64,000 bases of DNA from the NCBI RefSeq assembly GCF_002878395.1, contig NC_061115.1, positions 93,411,552-93,475,551 on the forward strand. Reading direction: 5' to 3'. The DNA comes from Capsicum annuum. Its lineage: Eukaryota; Streptophyta; Magnoliopsida; Solanales; Solanaceae. The notes beneath the pieces were generated by a model. The model was not told where the DNA came from, made no database searches, and worked only from the letters and a program-made list of their open reading frames with translations. Of this stretch, positions 10,751 through 21,867 are shown one piece after another. Position 1 is the stretch's first letter. Each line of letters opens with the position of its first letter. The translations under genes and the position numbers were made by a program.

Positions 10751-13600
10751 TGGTAATCCCCAAAGGAGATATAGAAAATGTAGTATCTGTAAAACCACAT
10801 ATACTAGTAGATATCATCGGTCGACTAGGGTTAGAAACATATAACAACATATAGAAAACAAAAAGAGATCATGATAAGCACACAAAATTAATAACTGAAC
10901 ATACTTAACCTACTTCAACTTCTAACCTTACCATTTTCCCATTATTATAATATTATTAGTTTTAACCTTAGAGCACGACTAACAAACATAATTTCATGAT
11001 TCAACCCTACCCACACTCTTACACACTCACCTTATTATAATAACTCTATATCTCTCTCTACCTCACATTAATCCTCTTTGGTGACAATCCTCGTTCCCTA
11101 TTTTACTATTATTAACCATCAAAATTGCATCAACCGAGATAATTAATTAAGCACCAACAACTTTGAAAAAATGGATACTATAATACACATCATGCATATA
11201 AATGTACACATAAGAGAATAAAACTTATGCATAATCCAGGACACATCTTCTAGACACACTTTGATTCAATGCACAATTGCAATCATTAACATAATTGATC
11301 CATACAAGAAACCATATTGTATTATAAATATAACTCAGTTCATTCAAGAAACTATAAAAATATCTAAATTATGGTGTATACATATACTAAAGTTAGCAGG
11401 GACCCTCAAGTATGACCGGCGGAGGACGAGATCAGTCTATGTACTAGTACCCACGTGGTACTCTATCAAAACACTATGTACTAGTACCCACGTGGTACTC
11501 TATCAAAACATCAGCGTTGACATGATATCCGAACTCCAACAACTAGTTCTAACTATTGTTGTCCAAAACCAACTTTTATACCGCCTTTATTCTAATGTAC
11601 CACCCTTATCCTCCCTGAAATCTATTGATTCTATGATGATCAACCTTTATCTATTCATCTCACAATAACAAACAACACCACAAGAATTACTATCAGCTAA
11701 TGAGATAAATAAACCATACTTATATATAGAACAAGGTTTTTTTTACCCACCTCATCAATTTCTAAACTTGCATTCAATAATTAAAAAGTTCATCATTCTA
11801 GGTAAACAATGAATATCCACCAAAACATGAAATCACAAGTATATCCAAAGGCTAATTCACAACGTATTCGAATAGGCATTATCAATCCCAATCATCAATC
11901 ACATACGTGTCTCAAGATTAATCAGGCAAGTATTTACTTTAAGGGTGCACATTCTACCAACATTGATATCTACACTATAATTCAATATCCTATTTTATTA
12001 TCCATTCTAACCCTTTTTATTCCTATCAAAATAGTTAAATTCAGTTATTAACTAACAACCCTTACACTCAAGATGTTACTAAGTTCAAGACATTATTCCA
12101 TTAGCCAATTATTCAACTGATTGGCTCTATTAAATTTATAATTCTAGCTTAAGTCATACACCTTCATGACTCCTACTTCCTAGTACATAGCAAACATAAG
12201 TTTAGGTTCTTAAGTAAGGACACCACATCCTCCTATCACGATCAATTCTCCTAACTATCTTCCAAAAAGAATATCTCATACTTCAAACACACACAACACC
12301 GGATTCATCCTTTTTAATGTATTAAGGACTAGTAAAAATTACAAGTTTACTTAATTCTTCTATTGTTACCCACATTTACATATTAAACTTGTTAATAATC
12401 AAGTAAGTCATAGAAATACAAACACCCATCAAGGGATGCACAAAAACTACAACAACATGCAATTATGTCTTTATTACATTAATTCCATGTTTTATCTATC
12501 CCAACATTGTTCTTGTAGGCCTAAACATGAAGTCTCTCATCAAACAATAGTTATTACACGTATCTAACTCAAGTATACTACATATTAAACCATAACTTTC
12601 TTCAATCATAGATCTTGAAAAAGGAAAGCCACACCAAGGTTGATCTTCTTTTTCATTCACTCTTCTATTAGCCCAATCAACTTGACATCGAACAATTATA
12701 TGAGTAATTAATTAATTACTGTTCGACTAACTACTATGGGAATTCAATCCACCAATTATATCCTCATTCGTGGTCTAAAATATCATCCAACAAATTAACC
12801 ATTAAATAATATTATCATACTAAACCCATCTTTATTAATGGAGTTTTAAAGCTAAAGAATCTATATTTAAAGAATTCAAGGTCCCCAACCATCAATTTTA
12901 TGTTAAAAAATAACTAATTTATGCTAAGAATTGTTAGTTAACAATCCTAAAACAATTAGCTGATATTATCCCAACCCATAGGTTTTTAAAAAAATCTCAT
13001 GAACTTAGGATTTTAATCCCCAATAATTTCGCCATGTAAGATCATTCTAATGATCTTAAGATGTTATTGGATTGAAATATGAAGAAGATAATGGAAGAAC
13101 TTACCTCAACAAAGTATTTTCATCCCCCTAGGACTTTGGGAAATAGTTTTTGAGCTAAAAGTTACTAAGATTATGTACTATATGTTAGTCGGTGCAATGA
13201 TAATCCATCATTGAAACGATGTCGTTGTAGTGAAACTTTTTAGCCCAGACAATCTTTAGTAAAATGATCATAATTTTTTACTCTAGAAGCAAATTAATAA
13301 ACAGTCGAAGGCTTTGCAAAGAAGACTCAAAGATCTTTCATTTGGTAGATATTGAGCTCCATAACTCCTTATATTCTAAGTGTTATGTTTGTTTAATGCT
13401 GCCAATAGTTTAATCTTAGCTTGAAACTCATCGTGAGAGTACATGCAGCTTAACTTTGTGCTAGGGGTATTGTTTGACCTTAGTTCATATGTAATGCACT
13501 CTCATACTAAAGGATTGATCCTATAACCTAAGGCAAATGAGGTTCTTATGTCTTTACTATAGATCTATTCAGTGATGACAGAATATGTCATTAGAGTATA
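10751..13600 (-). repeat. R3 3' LTR (copy A), low-coordinate end missing
   Basis: Aligned landmarks with copy B: gttagaaacata...caacatatag (10830 and 15965), ggagttttaaagctaaag (12839 and 26184), and tactccttatattcta (13364 and 54714). It lacks the counterpart of 15551-15880, which should lie left of 10751 and is replaced by R2. Minus-strand LTR start is at 13600, where the canonical TG reads TA. Confidence 0.7.
11437..11510 (+). repeat. Perfect 37-bp tandem duplication with a G-box
   Basis: Two identical 37-bp units (11437-11473 and 11474-11510) each contain the palindrome gtactagtac and a cacgtg core. Copy B of the LTR has only one diverged unit near 24750, so the duplication arose in copy A. 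Confidence 0.92.
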
Positions 13601-15550
13601 CCAATTTACCCAATGTTCATTCTCGAATGGGTGTAAAAAATAGGAGGAGAAGTTTTAGCATGATTCTTGAAACCCAAAATATACAAATGGTAGAAATTAA
13701 ACATAAGCTCCGGGATACTACCAATACAAATTAGTAACACTTCTTGAATTATAGTCTCATAAGTAACTAAAGAAACTACCTAACTAGCCTACGCACCACG
13801 GCCACTAAGCTCTAGGCACAATCTTTTGATTACTATAACTCAAAGAATATGGATTTATGAATAAATTTATGTAACGGGTCATCTAATATACCTAGAACAC
13901 TACACAATATTACAACACACAAAAATTTAGGGCTAAAATTGAAATCATCGAGATGAAAAATAATGTATTTTGATTTAAAACTGATTTCTGCATTTTTTGT
14001 TGTTGCAGCAGCAGATTGATCGTTGTAGAAAATCGATCTGTAGATAGCAAGACCAAAAATAAAATATCCTATCATTGTGGTGACACTTTTATAACTACAG
14101 TGATAGATAGTATCACTACGGTAACAACAAAACAATAACTCAAGATTGTTCCCGTCTCTACCCATTTCAAAATACACTTCTCAATTTTCAATATTACAAA
14201 CTTACTCTTTTACTATAATCACTATGATCAGTATTCTAGACACCTATTAGTTATTTTGAAATTTCCTATGTAATTATATATTAATTGACTATCCCACATA
14301 ATATCATCATCGTTAATCATCACATTGTGATCCACAATCGAAACTAAGCCACATAATGTTGGATTTTTATCTAAACCACACTAATCCGAGGTCTGTCATA
14401 CCAGGAAATATTTAGTGGAGTACTTATACCCTAACCAATGTTTTAGCAAACATAACACCACAATGCACTACTAGGGGTTTCCATTAGCAAATATATTCTT
14501 CACTATGACTCACATTAGTCTATTTGACCCTATAACTGAGGATCATCCACCACACCAACCTTATTAATTCAACTGTGACATATTAAAGGGATACTATTAA
14601 CCAATAATTATTCCTATATAGTAAGAATATATGCAATATCAATCTATAACGAGCCAATTACAAGGTCTGTCTAGTAGCCTTGCCTCCACACTAAGCACAT
14701 GAACATTATCCAAAGATCACTTTATTCACATCCTTAAAACTTAACCAATTCCATTGAGTTATAGCCATTTCTTTAAGCAATATATATTGTTTCTAAGACC
14801 AAAAAGTTATATGAATGTGTAAGTCATAAAAAAAACTTAGAAAAGGTTTTTATACATAAAAACAAACCTATCCTAATCAAAATAAGATTACAATGTCGGC
14901 ATCTCAGATGAAGGATAAGACGATTCGTTAGATGAAGCAATAAAATAGAACGATTCATTGTATGAAGCAATGACCCATACTTCTTTCTCCTTGTTGGATG
15001 GTTGATTTTTTATTGCTATCTAAAGTGTCTAGGACTACTTTTATGATGAGATTTTCCTTTTATGGGATGGCTTATTCTATGTGGTTATTATTAAAGCCTA
15101 GATTTTTCACTTTGCAGGACCTTCTTCCACAATCTTTAGAATGGCTTTGTTATTGCTTGGAATGATTGTGGGATTTTGTCATATTATTCTCTTTATGTTT
15201 CATCTCTTCTGATTCATCCAACTCCTATATAGGACATCCTATCAGTAGCTCTAGCAATTTGTTCGAGGGCTGTCTTATGTACTTGAGTTCTATTTTCTCT
15301 ATTTTTTGAGCAGTAACACCTGGAACCTATTTTACCTACAAATACAATAAAAATCATCATACCCACATAAACATGCCTTAGAACTAGCATATTTCTCATG
15401 TTTTAAGCATTGAAAGTGTCATAAAACCACAACACATCACTTTGCAGATTTTTTACAAATTTGATGTGGACGTAAGCACCAATCTGTAAGACTCTACTCA
15501 ATATTTTATCTTTTACTAAGAGACTAGTAACCTGGGCTTTGATACCTTCT
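13601..15550 (-). other. R3 interior, no recognisable gene
   Basis: Read on the minus strand this starts at the PBS (15547-15531) and ends near 13601, where a gagaatgaac stretch recalls the motif that precedes the polypurine tract in R4-R7. The longest frames are 13833-14177 and 15214-15399 on the minus strand; neither shows a gag, PR, RT or IN motif, and I regard both as chance. A 30-bp unit is repeated at 14921-14970. The tract 13980-14130 is rich in short inverted bits such as gatcgttgtag. Confidence 0.6.
15531..15547 (-). other. R3 primer binding site, tRNA-Met type
   Basis: On the minus strand it reads aggtatcaaagcccagg, close to the tRNA-Met PBS ttggtatcagagcc seen exactly in R5. It starts three bases after the LTR end at 15551 (minus strand ...gaca). 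Confidence 0.7.
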
Positions 15551-16192
15551 TGTCAAATCTAAATCACGGATTATGCGAGTACCTTCTCAACTCTATCTTA
15601 AATAGGATAACCTTGAACAACCAACTTTTAATTAATATGGAAAACACTGTTAAACCTCACGTATTAGTAAATAGTAACTCTTTATTTTAAAACTAAACTT
15701 ATACTAAAGTGCATTGTGGAATTTAATTATACAACTCCCCAGAACCTAGTCTAAATAGTTACAAGAGCACTAAACAAATAAAGAATGACTTAAGACATAG
15801 CATACATGTAAGATTAGAATAACAAGAGAAACAGAACAATAATAAATATTGTACCTATAGAAACTCCAATGGGCCTGTAGTATGGCTATATCCCAAAAAA
15901 GAGATAAAGAAAGTGAAGTATTAGTAAAACTATAATACTGGTAGGTATCATTAGCTAACCAATGTTAGAAACATAAAACAACATATAGCAAACAGGAAAA
16001 AATCCTGACAAGTATACAAGCTTAATAAATGAACATACTTAAACTCACTTCAACATCAAACCTTACCCTATTTCTTTTATTATAGGATTATTAATTTAAC
16101 CTGAGAGAATGACTAACTGACATAATTCCATGAATTAAAACTGCTCATGTCTCTTACACGCTCACCTTGCTACTATACTACAACTCTCTACT
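15551..16192 (-). repeat. R3 5' LTR (copy B), first piece
   Basis: End of the minus-strand LTR next to the PBS. 15880-16192 aligns with 10751-11070 of copy A. It stops at the R4 insertion; the last five bases, ctact, are the left target duplication of R4. Confidence 0.72.
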
Positions 16193-18679
16193 TGTAAGAC
16201 CCCACAAAATTCTAAGCTTAACTCAGTCCATTAAAGCTTGAAAAGAGGTCACAGACTTAAAAATTTTAGCTAAGTATTTATACTTAGAAGTATTTTAGCC
16301 TTCGTAAGTTGGTGATCCTATTTAACGACCCTTATGAACTCAAAGTATTGATTTTTAGATTTATTCATAATCAGGAATATCAGTAGATCACTTTGGGTGT
16401 GTCAGATTTTTTAGACCTCATTTGAACCATATTTAGGTGACCAAAATAATGGGTCAATGCGATCTCGATACGTCGCATCGCCTATCGCATTGATAGATAA
16501 TTTTTCCCCTAGCTTTCAGTGCAATTTCAGAGAACCAGCTCAAACTCAATGTGGTGTATTGACCATCGCGTTGATGCCATCGACCCGGCACATTGGTCTG
16601 TGCATCAATGGGCGCAGTTTTTGCTCTTTTAACTACGCATCCATAGGGGTATTTAGGTCAATTTCCCCATTTCTATTTAGCCCTAAAACATGTAATTAAG
16701 CCTTACTAAAGGCAAATTTTACTCATTCTCTCTAAAATCCTCTTAAAAACAAACCTTAGGGGGTCTAATTTCAAATTCAAGATCCAAGAATGCACCACCA
16801 ATCTTCACAAATTCAAGCACCAAGGTATGTGAAGTATTCATCCAAGGGTTTCCATCCACCCTTGGAGTTCAAAAAATCTTTTAAACTATAAGTTAATTGA
16901 TTTTATGAATTCCATATGGGATTTGAGTGTATTCAATATTATGATGTTAATTGTGTTCTAATCCATGATTTATTCCAAGATTCATGTGAAATTATTTATC
17001 ATGTGTGTAGTATTATGTGAATTCATTTTAAAATCCCATGATTTTTGAATTGGGATTTGGAATTATGATGCCTACATGTTGTTTAGTATTATATGCATAG
17101 ATTATGTTCCCCAAATTCTCGATAAATTGCTCATGTGAATTAAATGTGAAAATCATGACATACTAGCATATGTGCAAGCATATATCCTACAAGTGTTTGA
17201 TAGAATGACTCTATGAACAAGTTGTGAGCAAGTGAACATTGTGATGCTTTTCAAGTTCATGCAATGCGTTAATTTTTATGCTATCGAGTCCTGGTGGTAT
17301 TCAATACCCAAAAATTTAGCTGCTTACCTAGAGTTGCAATAGTTACAGAATAGTCTTAGTAGTGTTACGAACACTAGACTCAGTAATCAGTCAAAGCTTC
17401 AGTTCAGTATATATATTTCTGAACTCAGTAGTATTCCGTCAGTCAACAGGACTCAGTAAACTCAGTTCAATCTAGTTAGAAAATCGATCAGTAATAGTTT
17501 AGTCCAGCCTAGTACAATTTAGAAATTAGTTCAGTGTCTATTTAGTTAGGAATAGGATTTAGCACCGAGCGAGTGCATGGATGATGGCTTCTTCGTTAGA
17601 GAGGTAGAGTCATTAGTAGTAGTCCACGCACTCTAAAACTATGTATCCTGCATAGGATGAGGAGTCACACCTTAGACTAGGTTTGACTACCTCCCAGGGG
17701 TCACCCGTTAGATTAGGCTTTACTCCGCCTAGATGTTACCCGTTAGTTAGGCTTGGCATCCTGTTTTTCCAATGTTAATACCCATGGCAAGATACTAGCA
17801 CCCTTCCAACTGGGGTCACAGGTTGGACCCCTATCAGCTCAAATTTGGGGCATATCAGTTAGATGATTACCTTTCACAATTTTAGTTTCAATCTCAGCAT
17901 AGAACTCAGTTCTGTTCTACAGATTTAGGATTGTCAGACACCGTCACCCAGGTTAGTACAGAACTTAATTTCATTCCACAAAATTAGGACTATCAGAAAT
18001 AGTCACTCAGTTATCAGTACTACAGTATCAGTAAACTCAGATATTAGTTGATCAGTATTCAGAACTAAGTAACCAGTGTTAACATGATCTTAGTTACAGT
18101 TTATGTATTCATGCATATACTCTCATTCACTTACGTCCATGCTACTCAGCTAGTTGTTGTCTATGCATATGAACCCATGCATATCAGCCTACCTAACTTA
18201 GTATACCAGTACTTCAAAGTAGTGATGTATACATTTCTTTTGTGCTATGATATCTTATATCATAGGTTTAGATATACGAGCTCCTGACCGCACTTAGCAG
18301 CATAGATTATCAGCAACTGATTTAGTGGTGAGTCCACATAGTTTGAGGATAATATTATTTTTTAGTAGTTTAACATATTCAGTAGGTAGAGTTAGTTGGG
18401 GACTTGTCCCATCAAATCCATAGTCATATATTCAGAGTCTATCAGACTAGAGTATTGCAGACAGATATTTAGTTTTAAATATAAAATTATCAGTATTCAG
18501 TATTTTTTTAAGTTGTAAACCTTATAGTGACTTCATCCTAATTTTTCTGTTTGTTTTAGTATTATTATTATTATAGTGTGACTATTCAGTGCTCATAGCA
18601 GATATCAGTCATGGGTTAGCTTATAGTCCTTTGGGGTCATAAGCATTGTGTAGCATCTGTATAGACTCAAGGCATTACA
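16193..18679 (+). repeat. R4 5' LTR
   Basis: Begins TGTAAGACCCC, ends ggcattaca. Matches 21868-24367 over its whole length. A cluster of cgatgcg/atcgcg-type bits lies at about 16455-16615. It carries no real gene: the 80-codon frame at 16457-16699 crosses that repeat cluster and is not kept in the other LTR. Confidence 0.92.
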
Positions 18680-18682
18680 AAC

Positions 18683-18697
18683 TTGGTATTAGAGCCT
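18683..18697 (+). other. R4 primer binding site, tRNA-Met type
   Basis: ttggtattagagcct, one C-to-T change from the exact site in R5, three bases after the LTR end at 18679. Confidence 0.85.
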
Positions 18698-18907
18698 AAA
18701 GTTCACCAGAGTCCTAGGTAGTCTGAAAGTCACGTCTAGTAGAATTTTGTGCATGGGTGTATAACGCATCACACTTATGGACAAGAAACTATGAGGCGTT
18801 TTAGGAAATATTTCCCTTTTTCAGCATTCATGTCATGCGAGTGAGCATAAGCTCAATTTAAACTCTCAATCAAATTCATTCCTTACTTCCATCTATAGAA
18901 TATGCCT

Positions 18908-19290
18908 CTTTGAAAAGTTAATGGAAGAAGGAATGAAAATCAGCCAACACCTCCGCCTATTCAGGCAGATCCCCTAAATGAGCATGTGTCTCACTCCAAA
19001 CTCAGGACTGCTTTCACTACCTTAGAATATTTAGTATTTTCCTAGAATAATAAGATGGCTATAATCCTATCTATGCTTATGAATTAAGCTCAGCAGAGTG
19101 AGGAGAAGAGATGTAGGAAAAGAGAGAGAAAGAATAAGAGGGCCAGAATGCCAAGGCCAAAGTGTGGCCGAACAAATCCTTCTTGCCAAAAATGTGGCAA
19201 AAACCTTCAGGGCGTGTGTAAGGCTAGTAGTGGGTTGTGTTTTGGATATGGAAATCCAGGACATAGAATTAGAGATTGTTCTTAGTCAGG
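18908..19290 (+). pseudogene. R4 gag remnant with zinc knuckle
   Basis: Gag of a Tekay-like element. An ATG at 18902-18910 opens the usual N-terminus (residues NENQPTPPPIQADPLNEHVS), then the frame breaks. The central capsid part is missing: after about 19080 the sequence passes straight to the basic tail and zinc knuckle. The knuckle at 19238-19277 reads C-F-G-Y-x4-H-x4-C, so the second Cys of C-x2-C is Tyr (TGT to TAT). A second C-x2-C pair (CQKCGKNLQGVC) lies just before it, as in the family. Overall gag is cut to roughly a third of its usual length. Confidence 0.75.
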
Positions 19291-19473
19291 TTTTTGGAGT
19301 CAACATATCCATCCCTCAACTCAGTTCGATTGCCCAAATCAGTAGGGTGCCACTTCCAGTGCCACCAATGGTCAAAGCCCAAATAGGATTTGTGCCCGTC
19401 TTTCTCAACAAGATCAACAAAGTTCTCCTAATGTAGTTACTGGTATATTACATATCTTTCATTTATATAGTTT

Positions 19474-19680
19474 ATCTTATTAGATCCTGGAGCTTCTCTA
19501 TCTTTTGTAACTCCTTACATAGCAGTCAATTTCAAAGTCAGACTAAAAATCTTAACAGAATCTTTTTTAGTGCCTACCTCAGTAGGTAAATCTATTCTAG
19601 CTAGATGAGTATATAGAAATTTCTTGGTTCTATTCCAGTTTCCTGATGGGCCAATCATTGAATGAAGGGGTAGTACCTCA
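19474..19680 (+). pseudogene. R4 protease remnant with intact DPGAS
   Basis: In frame from 19474 the sequence carries LLDPGASLSFVTPYIAVNF; the catalytic motif DPGAS at 19483-19497 is whole. Then follow a short conserved stretch, a stop (TGA) at about 19604, and FPDGPIIE from the PR-RT linker, showing an internal deletion. The usual path into RT stops here. The protease motif is what places this element among Tekay/Del-type chromoviruses. Confidence 0.8.
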
Positions 19681-21867
19681 ATAGATTGAACCAGTAGAAA
19701 GAAGAGTTCAGAATTCTAAGTTAGTTAGTGTTGAGGTTGCTATATGATGATTGATGGGGCAATAGAAAGCTAAGAATTGTGTATCAGATAAAAGTACTAG
19801 CAGTGGACCTTACATTATCAGGTGTAGTCCTTCAGAATGAGTTTAGTGTTTATGAGTATTATTATATCTCAGGCTTTACAGTAAAGTGGTTTTAGTTTGA
19901 TTTAAAGTTTATTAAGTAGTTCATAGACTTAGAATAATGGCTTTAAGATAAGGGGGAGATGGTAAAACAATTAACTAAGTCAGACTTTTAGATTTTTAGT
20001 AGTAATGTTAGTATATGTAGAAGAGCAGTGGGAAGGGATGATGCCCAACCCATCCTTACCTCAGTACAAAGTTTTGCACTTCAACTATCACAATATGATA
20101 TCTACTCATGCCTTATATGTCAACTCTATGATAATAGCTTATATTTGTGGACATGATCAAAAATCACGTACTCTTACCTTTCCTATTATAAGGAGTTCTA
20201 GTTCACTCAGCGTTATGAATAATGTTCCATGAATACAAAAACTCCAAACTCAGGTCATGACTCATGACTCATGTACTCATGCTTTACAGTATGCTCAGCT
20301 CCCATGACTCATTCCACACTCCTAATAATCAGCTAAATTTAGATTTCATCATGTATATCCTTAGTTTAGATCTCTTGATAAAATCCAGGGTATTGATGTT
20401 CTATTTTTCAGGCCTCAATTAAGTGTCAAGTTAGGTATAGTGCCATTCATGTTTTAGGTCATCATGTTTTAACCTTAAGTGAACTCTCCTTATGAAATAA
20501 TGTAGTGGTGAGCAATTTCCTAGAAGAGAGAGAGTAAATATTTCATGCTAAGAAAAGATTATTGCATGCTAGTTTTACATGAGGCTTTAGTTATAAAGAT
20601 AGGCTTAAATGTCATGTTGATGTGTAAGGGGCTAAATGTATTTTGGAGATTTGAGTAGGCTTAAACATAGTGGGAGAATTTAGTCTCGCTAAGACCTCAG
20701 TAGGTAGAGTTATCAGTTCCCATGTAAATATTTTCAATAGCCCCAAGTAAAGTGCAGTGTTGAAGTAGAAATTATAGTTGAGGGAATAGTTGAGAAATGT
20801 GGTTAGGATGGCGAGTTAGTATTTTTAGTGCATGAGGCTTAGTAACTATCTTAGATAATGTCTCGTAGGCCTTGCTCCATATTACAGAATTAGAGCCATG
20901 TTATGATTTCTTATACAGATGTCTTATTCAGACCATGCCAAGATTTCCTTGCTCCCTAAAGTCAGTAGAACTTTGTAGAAATAGTGTCAAGAAATTCTTT
21001 AGTTGAGCATAAGTTTTTAGTATGAGTTCATCCATAAATCTTGGAATTCAGTTTAGTAGTCAGGCAGATAGGTTAGTATGGTTTCCCCATCTTTCCACTC
21101 AGTCGTACTATATGAAGTTTCGCGAATATGACTGTTCCAAGATAAAGTATCCTAGTAGTTATGAGTTCAGCCTAGTTCATGTATCATGCCTCAGTATTAG
21201 CTATTGATATTCAGTCATGATTTAGTTCATACATGCCCCGTGTATCATCTTAGCTTTTCCTTAGTATCTCAGCCAAGTCAGCAATCTTCGAGGGACATAA
21301 TCTCCCAAGGAGGAGATGCACTATTACCCCCGAGCTTTCATGTCCTAAACCTTCCATTTTCTCATCACATAATAAGATCCAGCTGGAGTAATAAGTACTC
21401 ATAAGTTGAATCTCTTATTCCAATCTCAGCCGTATGACCATTCCCATGTCATGGCATGTATCCAATAAATCAGCTCAGTTCATGATATTCGGTTCATGTA
21501 TCATGTTTCAGACTTAGTTATGTTCTCATGTTCCCATTCATGCATGTTCAATAAATGATCTTAGGTTCATCAGTATTCTCAACTTAAAGTAATAGTCTTC
21601 CTTAGATTGGCTTAGTTCCATGTTCAGTTACAGTTATAAACTTGGTATCCATTACCTTTGCCTATTTAGTCATGCATCCATGAATCAGTTTAGTCATGTA
21701 CTCATGCATTAGATATGCATATTTAGTATGAAAAATCATCTTATCGTTACTTTCAGTCATGTATTCCATGCATCAGATATGCATATTCAGTGTATAAACT
21801 CAGTCCATTAGTATTTCTCAACATAATCAATCTCATTCAAGGATGAATGTTCCCAAGGGGGACATAT
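19681..21867 (+). other. R4 interior after protease, no gene recognised
   Basis: About 2.2 kb where RT, RNase H, IN and chromodomain should be. I see no such motif in any forward frame; frames such as 20005-20232 and 21022-21404 have no family motif. The right part (20200-21840) is full of short repeats of the catgactcatg/catgtatcatgc type. At 21831-21860 the motif gaggatgaatg-like (caaggatgaatg) and the polypurine tract aagggggac precede the 3' LTR. Confidence 0.65.

Noticed and set aside
11261..12051. Two plus-strand frames (135 and 80 codons) as genes
   Set aside because: They lie in the R3 LTR, one includes the 37-bp duplication, and the matching part of copy B does not keep them.
8752..13600. 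R2 and R3 copy A as one single long LTR
   Set aside because: Text up to 10750 matches the R4 LTR family in the plus direction, while 10751 onward matches the R3 LTR; copy B of R3 has different sequence before the match point.
13833..14177. A 114-codon minus-strand frame as a possible gene of R3
   Set aside because: No motif of gag, pol or any family I recognise, AT-rich composition, and a length expected by chance in 2 kb of such sequence.
15531..15547. tRNA-Met-like segment as a tRNA gene
   Set aside because: Only the 3'-end complement is present, next to an LTR end: a primer binding site. No cloverleaf could be found around this or the other PBSs.
19098..19436. A 112-codon plus-strand frame
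   Set aside because: It is an out-of-frame reading across the R4 gag tail; the zinc knuckle is read in another frame.
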